From NCBI RefSeq assembly GCF_042310355.1, contig NZ_JBHJMR010000004.1, forward strand, positions 124,001 through 188,000: a stretch of 64,000 nt of DNA. The letters are read 5' to 3'. The position numbers and the translations under genes were made by a program. This document shows, piece by piece, positions 1-8,474 of this stretch. The stretch's first letter is position 1. Each line of letters starts with the position of its first letter. The stretch is from Wenzhouxiangella sp042310355. Lineage in GTDB: Bacteria; Pseudomonadota; Gammaproteobacteria; Xanthomonadales; Wenzhouxiangellaceae. A model generated the notes under the pieces. It did no database searches. It was not told the DNA's origin and was given only the letters and a program-made list of their open reading frames with translations.

Positions 1-593
1 AGGTGGATGCGCTCTATCACCTGTCGGCCGCCGGGGTGCGCGTGCCGCGACCGCAGGGCTTCGTCGACGGCGTGCTGCTGATGGAGTTGATCGTCGACTC
101 CGAGGGCAACGTGGCACCGCGACTCGACGGCATGACGATGAGCGCCGAACAGGCGCGGGACTACCATGACCGCATCATCGCCGAGATCGTGCGCATGCTG
201 GCCGCCGGCCTGATTCACGGCGACCTTTCGGAGTTCAACGTGCTGGTCGACGAGACCGGCCCGGTCATCATCGACCTGCCGCAGGCGGTCAACGCCGCGG
301 CCAACAACAGTGCCGCGATGATGCTCGTGCGCGACGTCGATCGGATGAAGCGTTTCTTCGGCAAGTTCGCACCTGACTTGCTGACGACCGAATACGGCAA
401 GGAAATGTGGTCGCGCTATGCTTCCGGAGACCTGCATGCGGAAAGCGCGTTGACCGGCGTCTACCACCCTTCCGCCGACGATGTGAACCTGGGCGAGCTG
501 ATGGCCATCATCGATGCCGCCCGGGAAGAAGAAAGAGAGCGACTGGAGCGAATGCGTGAAGATGACTCGGATGAGCCCGATAGCGCTCAGTGA
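1..593 (+). CDS. RIO-family serine kinase, C-terminal part (5' end outside window)
   Basis: The reading frame is already open at the left edge, so this is the C-terminal ~197 residues of a RIO1-type atypical protein kinase. Visible residues, counted from the first full codon, include the catalytic loop HGDLSEFN (72-79) and the metal-binding IIDLPQ (89-94), both RIO hallmarks; the C-terminal tail is acidic. Family members autophosphorylate and act on ribosome-linked processes in other lineages; the bacterial role is not established. The GTG at position 3 is very unlikely to be the start because the ATP-binding lobe would be missing. A methyltransferase gene follows 9 bp downstream on the same strand. 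Confidence 0.85.
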   Translation, partial: VDALYHLSAAGVRVPRPQGFVDGVLLMELIVDSEGNVAPRLDGMTMSAEQARDYHDRIIAEIVRMLAAGLIHGDLSEFNVLVDETGPVIIDLPQAVNAAANNSAAMMLVRDVDRMKRFFGKFAPDLLTTEYGKEMWSRYASGDLHAESALTGVYHPSADDVNLGELMAIIDAAREEERERLERMREDDSDEPDSAQ

Positions 594-602
594 GCTTCGA
601 CC

Positions 603-1355
603 ATGAACCCCGAAGAAGCCGTGCTGGCCCGGGAGTGGTTCTACCCCTTCGAGTTGCCCAGCGGCCGGGTCACGCCCACCTACAACGACGGACAACTCGA
701 CCCGGTTCACGCCACGCGGCTGCGGATGATGAACCAGATGCTCGACTGGACCTGGGGGCGGGAGCTCGACGGGCTACGCGCAGTCGACCTGGGCTGTCAT
801 CAAGGCTTCTTCGCCGCCAGCCTCGCGCAACGCGGCTGCCGGGAAGTCCTCGGCATCGACGCCCGCCAGTCGCTCGTCGATGACAGCAACCTCATGGCGA
901 GCGCACTCGGTCTGGATAACCTTCGTGCCGTGCAATCCGACATCCACGCCGTTGACGCCGAACGACTCGGGCGCTTCGACATCGTGCTGATGTTCGGCCT
1001 GCTCTACCACCTGGAGGACCCGGTCGGCGCGCTTCGAATCGCGCACGCCCTGACCGGGCGCCTGTGCCTGATCGAAACCCAGGTCGCGCCGCACATGGCC
1101 GGTCCGGTGGATTTCGGACACCACACCTGCGTCAAGGACATGAAGGGCTGTTTCGGTATCGTCGACGAAACCGACGCGACCCATGTCGACGAGGCCGGCA
1201 CCCGTGGCATCTGCCTGCTGCCCAGCACGCCGGCGCTGCTGTGGATCCTCGGCAAGATCGGCTTTAAACGCGTCGGCCTGGTCAAGCCGCCGCCCGACGC
1301 CTACGAACAGCTCAGTACCGGCAAGCGCGTCATGGTCGCCGCCTTCAGGGACTGA
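603..1355 (+). CDS. class I SAM-dependent methyltransferase
   Basis: A 250-residue protein. Motif I VDLGCHQG (61-68) and the acidic residue after strand 2 (GIDARQS, D86) form a Rossmann SAM site, and DIVLMFGLLYHLEDP is a typical motif IV region. The N-terminal segment with WFYPFELPSG and the overall layout resemble tRNA-wobble-uridine methyltransferase-like (DUF1698-type) proteins, but the substrate cannot be named from sequence. It starts at an ATG 9 bp after the RIO kinase stop with no strong ribosome binding site, so translation is probably coupled to the upstream gene. Confidence 0.75.
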   Translation: MNPEEAVLAREWFYPFELPSGRVTPTYNDGQLDPVHATRLRMMNQMLDWTWGRELDGLRAVDLGCHQGFFAASLAQRGCREVLGIDARQSLVDDSNLMASALGLDNLRAVQSDIHAVDAERLGRFDIVLMFGLLYHLEDPVGALRIAHALTGRLCLIETQVAPHMAGPVDFGHHTCVKDMKGCFGIVDETDATHVDEAGTRGICLLPSTPALLWILGKIGFKRVGLVKPPPDAYEQLSTGKRVMVAAFRD

Positions 1356-1477
1356 CGGGCACCGGCCGAACTCTCCTTGGATAGAATGTCCGCACCCCAT
1401 CGGAGCCCGCAACATTGGTCAGCATCTAGGAACTGAAGCCGGCTTTTCAGTCGCTCCTTCGTCCGCTTGTCGGGTGG

Positions 1478-2026
1478 ATGGCCGGGGCCGGGATCAGTGC
1501 CAACGCCGTGACCGTGCTGGCGACCGCGCTATCGATTCTCGTCGGCCTGTCACTTTTCGCCTGGCCCGGTTCGGCCTGGCCGCTGCTTTTGCTGCCCGGA
1601 TTCCTTTTCGTGCGCATGGCCATGAACGCGATCGACGGCATGCTCGCGCGCGAGCACGACCAGCAAACGCGCCTGGGCGGACTGCTCAATGAACTCGGCG
1701 ATGTGGTTTCCGATGCCGCCCTCTACCTCCCGCTGGCCCTGGTTGCCGGCCTGCACCCGGCCCTGGTCGTTGTGATCGTCGTGCTGGGCATCATCGGCGA
1801 GATGACCGGGGTGATGAGCCAGGTGCTCGGTGGCGAGCGGCGCTACGACGGCCCCATGGGCAAGAGCGATCGGGCCTTCGTGTTCGGCGCGCTGGCACTC
1901 TGGGCCGGCCTGGGCGGCGCACTCGAACCCTGGGCCGACTGGGTGCTGGCGCTGGTCCTGGCGCTGTCGCTGCTGATGATCATCAACCGGGCAAGAGGCG
2001 CCCTGGCCGGGGATCGCTCGGCATGA
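1478..2026 (+). CDS. CDP-alcohol phosphatidyltransferase family protein (N-terminus disrupted by TAG)
   Basis: Integral membrane enzyme class that moves a phosphatidyl group from CDP-diacylglycerol to an alcohol. The signature region DGMLAR-x8-G-x3-N-x3-D-x3-D is clear, but the first and third canonical aspartates are Asn. This 182-residue frame starts at the ATG at 1478, yet in-frame codons back to 1430 read ELKPAFQSLLRPLVGW, which looks like a genuine family N-terminus. A TTG at 1415 with GGAG nine bases upstream is in the same frame, separated only by a TAG at 1427-1429. The stop overlaps the next gene's ATG (ATGA), so the three genes 1415-3602 form one lipid operon. Confidence 0.8.
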   Translation: MAGAGISANAVTVLATALSILVGLSLFAWPGSAWPLLLLPGFLFVRMAMNAIDGMLAREHDQQTRLGGLLNELGDVVSDAALYLPLALVAGLHPALVVVIVVLGIIGEMTGVMSQVLGGERRYDGPMGKSDRAFVFGALALWAGLGGALEPWADWVLALVLALSLLMIINRARGALAGDRSA

Positions 2027-2964
2027 CGTTCGTCGGATTGCAACCGGTCGTGCTCCAGGCCCTGGGCGGCATCTTCGCCCTGCTTTCGGTCGCCAGCCTG
2101 ATCGTCGCCGTCGTCGGCCCGCGCCTGTCGGACTCGGTTCGCGAGGAAGTGGTCGCCCGCATCCAGTCCTGGTGGCTGATGTTCTTCATCTTCGCCGTGG
2201 CCATGGCGCTGTCGCGCAACGTCTCGCTGGCGTTTTTCGCCTTCATCTCCTTCATGGCGCTCAAGGAGTACTTCTCGCTCGTGCCGACGCGACGGGCCGA
2301 CCGGCGCGTGCTGTTCTGGGCCTACCTGGCCATTCCCGCGCAGTACGTCCTGGTGGCGATGGAATGGTACGGGATGTTCATCATCCTGATCCCCGTCTAC
2401 GCCTTCTTGCTGCTGCCCATGCGCATGGTGTTGGCGGGAGAAACCCGGCACTTCCTGCGCGCGGCCGGCATCATGCACTGGGGCCTGATGGCGATGGTGT
2501 TCAGCGTCAGCCACGTCGCCTACCTCTTGGTCCTGCCCGAAGCGGTCAATCCGGGTGCGGGCGGCGCGGGGCTGGTGCTGTTCCTGGTGTTCCTGACCCA
2601 GTTCAACGATGTCGCGCAGTACTGCTGGGGCAAGCTGCTCGGGCGGCACAAGGCCCTGCCCACGGTCAGCCCGGGCAAGACCACCGAGGGCGTCGTCGGC
2701 GGACTCGCCACGACCATCGTGCTGGCCTGGCTGCTGGCCGGCTGGCTGACGCCGCTGTCGAGCATCGAGGCCCTGGCCGCCGGCGCGCTGATCGGCATGG
2801 CCGGGTTCATCGGCGATGTCACCATCTCGGCGCTCAAGCGCGATCTCGGCGTCAAGGACTCCGGCAGCCTGCTGCCCGGTCACGGCGGCATTCTCGATCG
2901 CATCGACAGCCTGATCTACACCGCGCCGCTGTTCTTCCACTTCATCCACTACCTGCACTACTGA
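2023..2964 (+). CDS. cdsA: phosphatidate cytidylyltransferase
   Basis: Makes CDP-diacylglycerol from phosphatidic acid and CTP in the inner membrane. The 313-residue protein has about eight hydrophobic segments and carries the complete CdsA signature near its C-terminus (SALKRDLGVKDSG, then PGHGGILDRID, about residues 268-298). The ATG overlaps the preceding stop by 4 bp and its own TGA overlaps the plsC start, a strongly coupled order: phosphatidyltransferase, cytidylyltransferase, acyltransferase. Because many genomes keep a separate housekeeping cdsA, this operon copy may be a second, specialised one. Confidence 0.92.
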   Translation: MTFVGLQPVVLQALGGIFALLSVASLIVAVVGPRLSDSVREEVVARIQSWWLMFFIFAVAMALSRNVSLAFFAFISFMALKEYFSLVPTRRADRRVLFWAYLAIPAQYVLVAMEWYGMFIILIPVYAFLLLPMRMVLAGETRHFLRAAGIMHWGLMAMVFSVSHVAYLLVLPEAVNPGAGGAGLVLFLVFLTQFNDVAQYCWGKLLGRHKALPTVSPGKTTEGVVGGLATTIVLAWLLAGWLTPLSSIEALAAGALIGMAGFIGDVTISALKRDLGVKDSGSLLPGHGGILDRIDSLIYTAPLFFHFIHYLHY

Positions 2965-3602
2965 TGACCGCCGTCCTGCGCTGGCTGTTCTTCTCGGTGC
3001 TGGTCCGCCCGGTGGTCAGTATCGTGCTGGGCATGAACGTACGCGGCCGGGACCACCTGCCGAAAACCGGCCCGGCGATCATCACCGCCAACCACAATTC
3101 CCATCTCGACGCGATGGTGCTGATGTCGCTGCTGCCGCACCGGCTGCTGCACCGCGTGCGGCCGGTCGCGGCCGCGGACTACTTCATGAAGGGCCGCTTC
3201 TTGACCTGGTTCTCGACGAAGATCATCGGCATCCTGCCCATCGCGCGAAAGAGCGGAGCCGACGAAGACCCGCTGGCCGGCTGCTACAAGGCGCTCGAGG
3301 CCGGGCAGATCCTGATCATCTTCCCCGAGGGATCGCGCGGCGAGCCCGAGCAGATGGGGGCGTTTCGAGGCGGCGTGGCCAAGCTTGCCAGGCTCTACCC
3401 GGACGTACCGGTCACACCGGCGTTCATGCACGGCCTGGGCAAGGCGCTGCCGCGCGGCGAAGGCCTGCTGGTGCCCTTCATGCTCGATATCTACGTCGGG
3501 CCCGCCCTGCATGGCCGCGACGGCCACGATGACTTCCTGGTAGCCCTGCGCGAGAAAATCGAAGCCCTGGCCAGCCAGCATCAAACGGCTTCATGGGACT
3601 GA
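2964..3602 (+). CDS. 1-acyl-sn-glycerol-3-phosphate acyltransferase-like (PlsC family)
   Basis: A 212-residue membrane-associated acyltransferase. The catalytic NHNSHLD (HX4D motif) lies near residue 40 and the FPEGSRG phosphate-binding motif near residue 120, in standard order. The family adds the second acyl chain to make phosphatidic acid, the substrate of the upstream CdsA-like enzyme. The start ATG overlaps the cdsA stop by one base. Specificity for the housekeeping reaction rather than another acyl acceptor is inferred. Confidence 0.85.
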   Translation: MTAVLRWLFFSVLVRPVVSIVLGMNVRGRDHLPKTGPAIITANHNSHLDAMVLMSLLPHRLLHRVRPVAAADYFMKGRFLTWFSTKIIGILPIARKSGADEDPLAGCYKALEAGQILIIFPEGSRGEPEQMGAFRGGVAKLARLYPDVPVTPAFMHGLGKALPRGEGLLVPFMLDIYVGPALHGRDGHDDFLVALREKIEALASQHQTASWD

Positions 3603-3655
3603 AGACTGCGGCCTTCTTCGGGAACTTGGAGTGGGATGCCGACACAGGGTCAGTC

Positions 3656-4978
3656 TCACCGATCGAGCAGGTTCTCGCCCTTTTCAGGCGTTGGTGCGAG
3701 CGCGGCCTGGTTTCGAATAACCTCGCCTTCCGGGCGGATCACGGCCTCGGACGGGGTCATGGCCTCGGCCGATTCTTCTGCATGGTCGACTGCCTGTTGC
3801 TCCACGAGTTGACGCTGTTCGGCCTGGATCGTCATACCGGCTTCCATCAGCGCGCGCTTGGTCAGCCGGATCAGGGAGGAGCGCAACTGCAGTCCGTTGG
3901 TTTTTCGTGAATCAAACCAGAATGACACCTTGATCAGAACGGCCGCGTTGCGGATCTCCTCGGCGAAAACCCACGGCTCGGGATCGACCAGGACCGACGG
4001 ATGACCCGACACCACAGCCAGTCCAATCTCCTGGGTAGCGCTGATGGAGTCGTTGAGACCGATGACGACGCCGAACTCCATTCGCTCGTTGGGATTTGCC
4101 GAGAAATTTGTAATGTCGCTCTTGTAGATGGTCGCATTGGGAATCTGAACATGGTTGCCGTTCTGGGTCATCAGCACAGTGACCCGAGTCGTCATGCTCT
4201 GGACGAACCCGCGAGTGTTCCCGACCTCGATCAAATCGCCGGTCCGGAAGGGGTTCTGGGCGCTCAGGAAAAGGCTCGCCAGGAAGTTCTCGGTAATGTC
4301 CCGAAAGGCAATGCCCAGTGCAATACCAGCGAGACCCGTGCCGCCCAGAATGGCAAGCGCGACATTGGTCAATCCAGCCACGTGAAATACGCTATACAAG
4401 CCGGCAAGCAAAACCAGGACGCCACCACCCCGGGCGAACACGTCGGTCAACAACATGTTCTTTTCCCTGTTGCGCGTGAACCAGCGCAGTAGCCGGGTTA
4501 CCAGCGCGCCCAGGTGCCAGGCCAGCACGAGAATCAACAGACTGAACAGGACATAGGGCAGGCTTCTCAGCACCGTTCTGCCGAGCTGGTTCAAGCCGCT
4601 CAGTGCCGGACCGAGGTCCCAGATCGCCGGCTCGATGAACTGGACGTTATTGACGACCGCAACCACGTCCTGGGTGCTGCGCGCCAGGTCGCCGGCCCAC
4701 TGTCGATGGGCCGGGCGGCGGACCTCGCCATACAGGAAAGCAACCCCTTCATCGACCGTCACCGCCGGCTGCTCGTACCAGCCCGTTGCCACCAGAATGC
4801 GCTGAAGCCGCGCCGCGATGGCTTCATCGGAGGCTTCCGGCTCGATATCGACAGCACCGGGTGGCTCCGGATGCTCCTCCATCTCGGTTTGCGCAGAGCC
4901 GAGCACCTGGGTGGCCGCCATCGACACTCCGGGCAGGGCCATGGCAATGAAAGCCAGGACAATCGGGATCCGAATCAT
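3656..4978 (-). CDS. MscS-family mechanosensitive channel with periplasmic BON domain
   Basis: A 440-residue protein. The chosen ATG (4978) has AGGAGG ten bases upstream and is followed by a signal peptide (MIRIPIVLAFIAMALPGVSMA). Next comes a BON-like segment (DEAIAARLQRIL ... GEVRRPAHRQWA), then membrane helices, the glycine/alanine-rich pore helix GGTGLAGIALGIAFRDITENFLA and the MscS beta domain (NPFRTGDLIEV, VQIPNA). It should act as an osmotic safety valve or small-conductance channel of the inner membrane. It converges with the plsC operon, with only 53 bp between the stops. Confidence 0.88.
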   Translation of the reverse strand: MIRIPIVLAFIAMALPGVSMAATQVLGSAQTEMEEHPEPPGAVDIEPEASDEAIAARLQRILVATGWYEQPAVTVDEGVAFLYGEVRRPAHRQWAGDLARSTQDVVAVVNNVQFIEPAIWDLGPALSGLNQLGRTVLRSLPYVLFSLLILVLAWHLGALVTRLLRWFTRNREKNMLLTDVFARGGGVLVLLAGLYSVFHVAGLTNVALAILGGTGLAGIALGIAFRDITENFLASLFLSAQNPFRTGDLIEVGNTRGFVQSMTTRVTVLMTQNGNHVQIPNATIYKSDITNFSANPNERMEFGVVIGLNDSISATQEIGLAVVSGHPSVLVDPEPWVFAEEIRNAAVLIKVSFWFDSRKTNGLQLRSSLIRLTKRALMEAGMTIQAEQRQLVEQQAVDHAEESAEAMTPSEAVIRPEGEVIRNQAALAPTPEKGENLLDR

Positions 4979-5259
4979 GCCGGGACTGCCTCCTGTCATT
5001 TGTCGGATGTCTCGGTCGTATCCATCAGCAGCTTGAGACAACCACCGTCAAGAATGTTGCGAGGCTGATAAGGATCGCAATTTCGAACCGTTCGATTGCG
5101 TTGGGCGGCGGCAGCTACCGGATCATCCGCCGCCATCCTAGCGACCCAGCGATTCAAGCATGCCCGATATCGTCGCTGCAGGCAATATACGGCTTGGGTA
5201 AGTACTCAAGCCGTTCAGTAGGTGATCGGAACGTCCGACGTGGATCGGGCTCAGTTCCT

Positions 5260-5862
5260 TCAGCAGCGCACAACCTTGTAATCGATGGGCTTGAAACGGA
5301 AATTGTTGGACTGCCCGGCCGAACATGCGGTCATCGCGACCAGCAGCGGCATCTCGGCACGCAGGCGCAGGTAGTCTCCTGCCTTGCTCCGCGGCGGCAG
5401 AACCTCGAATTCTCCCGTGTCGGCGTCGACCGCGACATGCATGAAAACGTTGAACGCGATTGGAATACGATCGACGCCGATATCGTATGGGGCCAGTACG
5501 GCTGCCAGATTGCCCTCGCAACCCGGACGCTCCTCGGTCTCTCCGTAGATGATTCTGAAGGTATCCTTCGAACAGGGCGTCAGCGTAAAGTCGTGTCGGC
5601 CGCAGGTGTCTTCCAGGATGGTGAACATCGGACGACTGCGGTTGGAGTAGAGCACATCGCCCGTGGTAAGCCACAGGCGTGAGGCATAGTCGAGGGATCG
5701 CCCCGAAGACAGGTACTCGCGAACGTCCGGATGCCCGAAGGCGACCACATCGCTCACTTGCTGGCCTTCGGGATCGATGATCACCAGTTCATCACCGGTC
5801 GCAAGCTCGACCGTCTGCGCGGAGCAGGGGGGAATTCTCGTTGCTTCCAGCCCGTCGGTCAC
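5260..5862 (-). CDS. DUF1989 (urea carboxylase-associated family) protein
   Basis: A 200-residue cytosolic protein matching the DUF1989 pattern: GDELVIIDPEGQQVSDVVAF near the start, then SRPMFTILEDTCGRHDFTLTPCS, and NVFMHVAVDADTGEFEVLPPRSKAGDYLRLRAEM toward the end. Biochemistry of the family is not settled; members sit near urea-amide catabolism and natural-product genes. I place the start at the GTG at 5862, whose GTGA overlaps the stop of the YqcI/YcgG gene; a longer frame from a GTG at 5889 is possible but less likely. Confidence 0.82.
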   Translation of the reverse strand: MTDGLEATRIPPCSAQTVELATGDELVIIDPEGQQVSDVVAFGHPDVREYLSSGRSLDYASRLWLTTGDVLYSNRSRPMFTILEDTCGRHDFTLTPCSKDTFRIIYGETEERPGCEGNLAAVLAPYDIGVDRIPIAFNVFMHVAVDADTGEFEVLPPRSKAGDYLRLRAEMPLLVAMTACSAGQSNNFRFKPIDYKVVRC

Positions 5863-6575
5863 GGCCGCACCTTGAATTTGACAGGACACTGCCAGCCGGC
5901 CCCGACCTTGCGGCCGCTGTACTGCCTGGCTTCACTTGCCTCGCCGAAATCCGCCAGGTTGGGATTGATGGAACCTTGCAGAGCGACATCGCGTGCCCGA
6001 GTGGCCTTCTGCATCTTCCAGTAGCGTCCATCCTCACGAAGTTTCTCGAACTGACGATGAGAATTGAACACCAGCACCGGGTGGCTGAAGCGTCTGGCAA
6101 GTCTCGACGCATGCGCGTGAAGCCCGATCACGAAGAACGGATGCCCCGCGACACTCAGGCAGAACAGAGGGCTATCGGAATCGTTGCTGACATCGTGGGC
6201 ATAGTGATTGCCCGCCAGGGCATCGAGCCTGTGGGCTCGCCATAACTGCGCCCACAGCAAAGCCTCAAACTGAATCTCGTTCATATCGTCGGGTCCATGG
6301 AACATGGCGACGTAGGAATGCGCGATGTCCTTGTCGCAAGTGTCCGATTCGATCATGGCAACGAATCGAGAAAGCCCATCCACCAGTGGCTGGTCATTGT
6401 GCCTGTCGCCGAGTGTATCGAATTCGTGCGTTTCGATGGATCCGTGGGCCAAAGCCGACTTCGCGCCGACACAGGGATAGACGGCATCATCGATCAAGCC
6501 CAGAAAGCGCTCGCCCAAATCCGCAGTGGATATGCGTTTCGACGCGTCGACGCCGGGGCCTCCGGCAGCTTTCAT
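5859..6575 (-). CDS. YqcI/YcgG family protein (putative heme-dependent N-hydroxylase relative)
   Basis: A 238-residue protein with the YqcI/YcgG core: AVYPCVGAKSAL near the N-terminus, FFVIGLHAHASRLARRFSHPVLVFNSHRQFEKLR in the middle and the NPNLADFGEASEARQYSG C-terminal motif. One characterised relative (GntA) is a heme enzyme that hydroxylates a guanidino nitrogen; transfer of that chemistry here is inference. The ATG at 6575 has GGAGAG about six bases upstream, preferred over an ATG 21 bases earlier. It is directly coupled to the DUF1989 gene. Confidence 0.82.
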   Translation of the reverse strand: MKAAGGPGVDASKRISTADLGERFLGLIDDAVYPCVGAKSALAHGSIETHEFDTLGDRHNDQPLVDGLSRFVAMIESDTCDKDIAHSYVAMFHGPDDMNEIQFEALLWAQLWRAHRLDALAGNHYAHDVSNDSDSPLFCLSVAGHPFFVIGLHAHASRLARRFSHPVLVFNSHRQFEKLREDGRYWKMQKATRARDVALQGSINPNLADFGEASEARQYSGRKVGAGWQCPVKFKVRP

Positions 6576-6861
6576 CAGATTCTCTCCGGTTCGCATGTTG
6601 TCGGTGGCGACAGGAGACGGCCGGGAAAGCCCGCTTGCTCAACGCAGCCCGATGTATCTGAGGTAATGTCGAAGCTCAGTCCTGAACGCCCTCAGAACCT
6701 GTCTGCGATGGGAGACTAGCGTTCGTTGCAGCACACTGTCTGTGCGGGCACCCACATTGTTCGGGGGATGTTGACCCCGGGGGAGCAGGCCCGCGAAGGT
6801 GGAAAAGGCTGCCTGACACACGCTGTCGTGGTTCAGCCCGAATACCGGAAAGCCGGTCTGC

Positions 6862-7650
6862 TTATTCCCAGGCCGCGTGCATGGCCAGAAGTTCGGCCCG
6901 CGCGCGATAGGGGCAGTTGATGATCGCCATGCCGCAGCCGGTCATTTTTCCCAGCTGCTGTTCGGCGGGAAACTCGATTCGGAGGTCCAGCCATTGCTCG
7001 CTGTCGAGCCCGAGTGCTGCCGGCAAGGCATCCGGCGTGGTATTGCGCCCGTCGATGACCGGGTACCAGATGACGTAGACGCCGTGCGCGAAGCGCCGGA
7101 GTGCTGCGCGCAGCGCGGTCGCCATGTCCTCGAGTTCCGAGCGCAGTTCGAACGAGGGATCGATCAGCACCAACCCGCGGGCGGTGTGCGGCGGCAACAG
7201 CTTCTCGAGGGCCTTGTAGCCGTCGCCGGCGTGAATCCGGACGTGCCGATCGCCGGCGAATTGTTCGGCCAGCGCCTTCTGCTCGGCAGGATGGAGCTCG
7301 CACAGCACGAGTTCGTCCCGTGGGCGCAGCAGGGCTCGAAACAGCAGCGGAGAGCCCGGGTAGTAGCGCAGGCGGCCGCCCGGGTTGTGCGCCTCGACCA
7401 GCGCCAGGTACTCGGCTAGCGGACCCCGCAGCGGCCGGGCAGCCCACAAGCGGGCGATGCCTCGCTCGAATTCCCGGTTTTTCAACGCCGCTTCGCTTTG
7501 CAGGTCGTACAGGGCCGGGCCGGCGTGCGTGTCGACGAAAAGGATTCCCTTTTCTTTCGTCTGCATGGCACGGGCCAGCACGACAATAACGCTGTGCTTG
7601 AAAACGTCGGCCGGATTGCCGGCATGATAGCCGTGGCGATAGCTGAGCAT
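6862..7650 (-). CDS. rlmJ: 23S rRNA (adenine-2030-N6)-methyltransferase
   Basis: A 262-residue protein beginning MLSYRHGYHAGNPADVFKH, the near-invariant RlmJ N-terminus. It has VDTHAGPALYDL for SAM binding and VLIDPSFE as the DPxF-type catalytic motif near residue 165. It methylates A2030 of 23S rRNA. It stands alone, with a 265-bp featureless gap before the YqcI gene downstream and a divergent DUF3047 gene upstream. Confidence 0.95.
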   Translation of the reverse strand: MLSYRHGYHAGNPADVFKHSVIVVLARAMQTKEKGILFVDTHAGPALYDLQSEAALKNREFERGIARLWAARPLRGPLAEYLALVEAHNPGGRLRYYPGSPLLFRALLRPRDELVLCELHPAEQKALAEQFAGDRHVRIHAGDGYKALEKLLPPHTARGLVLIDPSFELRSELEDMATALRAALRRFAHGVYVIWYPVIDGRNTTPDALPAALGLDSEQWLDLRIEFPAEQQLGKMTGCGMAIINCPYRARAELLAMHAAWE

Positions 7651-7772
7651 GGTGTCGAATTACGCTACAGGGGGCTGCCAGTCTACATCGCCCCCCGGCT
7701 CGACCGCGGCCTTGCCATGGCCGTCTGGGCGACATGCTAACGTCGCAGCTGAACCCGAACTCCGAGCCGGCC

Positions 7773-8441
7773 ATGCAGCGCATTTGTCTGTACCTCGCCG
7801 CGGCACTTTCGTCCGCCACCGCGGCGTCCGAGCAATACACGCCGGCCGAGATTCTCGACTGGCAGACGCAGTCCTTCAAAGGCCAGACCGACTACTCGCT
7901 CACCGGCGCCGAAGAAGCCGGCGCGGATCACGCGGCAGTTCGCGCCAGCTGCAGCAAGGCGACCGCCTCAGGGCTCGTACTCGAACGCGAGCACAGACTC
8001 GCCGACGCACCGATCCTGGAATGGCGCTGGCGCGTGGACGCGGTCTATTCCGGCCTCGACGAGACCAGCAAGGGCGGCGACGACTACCCGGCTCGCGTCT
8101 ACGTCGTCGCCGAGCGCTGGCCGGCGTTTCGCAGCCGCGCGATCAACTACGTCTGGGCCAGCTCTCAGCCCGGCGGCGCCAGCTGGGAGAACGCCTTCGC
8201 AAGTCAGTTCACGGTCGTGGCGGTGCGCTCCGGACAGGAGCGCCTCGGCAAATGGGTGACCGAGCGGCGAAACGTGCTCGAGGACTTCAAACGCCTGCAC
8301 GACCTCGAGCCCGATAACATCGACGCCCTGGCGATCATGACCGACTGCGACAATGCCGGCCAATCGGCCACGGCCTGGTACGGACCGATCCGCTGGCTCG
8401 GACGCGAAAATCCCGGCATCAGGTCCAGTACAGGCCGGTAA
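7773..8441 (+). CDS. DUF3047 domain secreted protein
   Basis: About 222 residues from the ATG at 7773, which starts a plausible signal peptide (MQRICLYLAAALSSATAA). An ATG at 7734 is in frame but would put 13 polar residues in front. The body has the DUF3047 pattern: LEWRWRVDAVY, GGDDYPARVYVV, INYVWASSQPGG, RNVLEDFKRLHDLEPDNIDALAIMTDCDNA. Predicted periplasmic; function unknown. The C-terminus meets the stop of the opposing phosphodiesterase gene after 33 bp. Confidence 0.8.
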   Translation: MQRICLYLAAALSSATAASEQYTPAEILDWQTQSFKGQTDYSLTGAEEAGADHAAVRASCSKATASGLVLEREHRLADAPILEWRWRVDAVYSGLDETSKGGDDYPARVYVVAERWPAFRSRAINYVWASSQPGGASWENAFASQFTVVAVRSGQERLGKWVTERRNVLEDFKRLHDLEPDNIDALAIMTDCDNAGQSATAWYGPIRWLGRENPGIRSSTGR

Positions 8442-8474
8442 CCGCTCCCGCAACCGCGCAGATCAGAGCCACGC

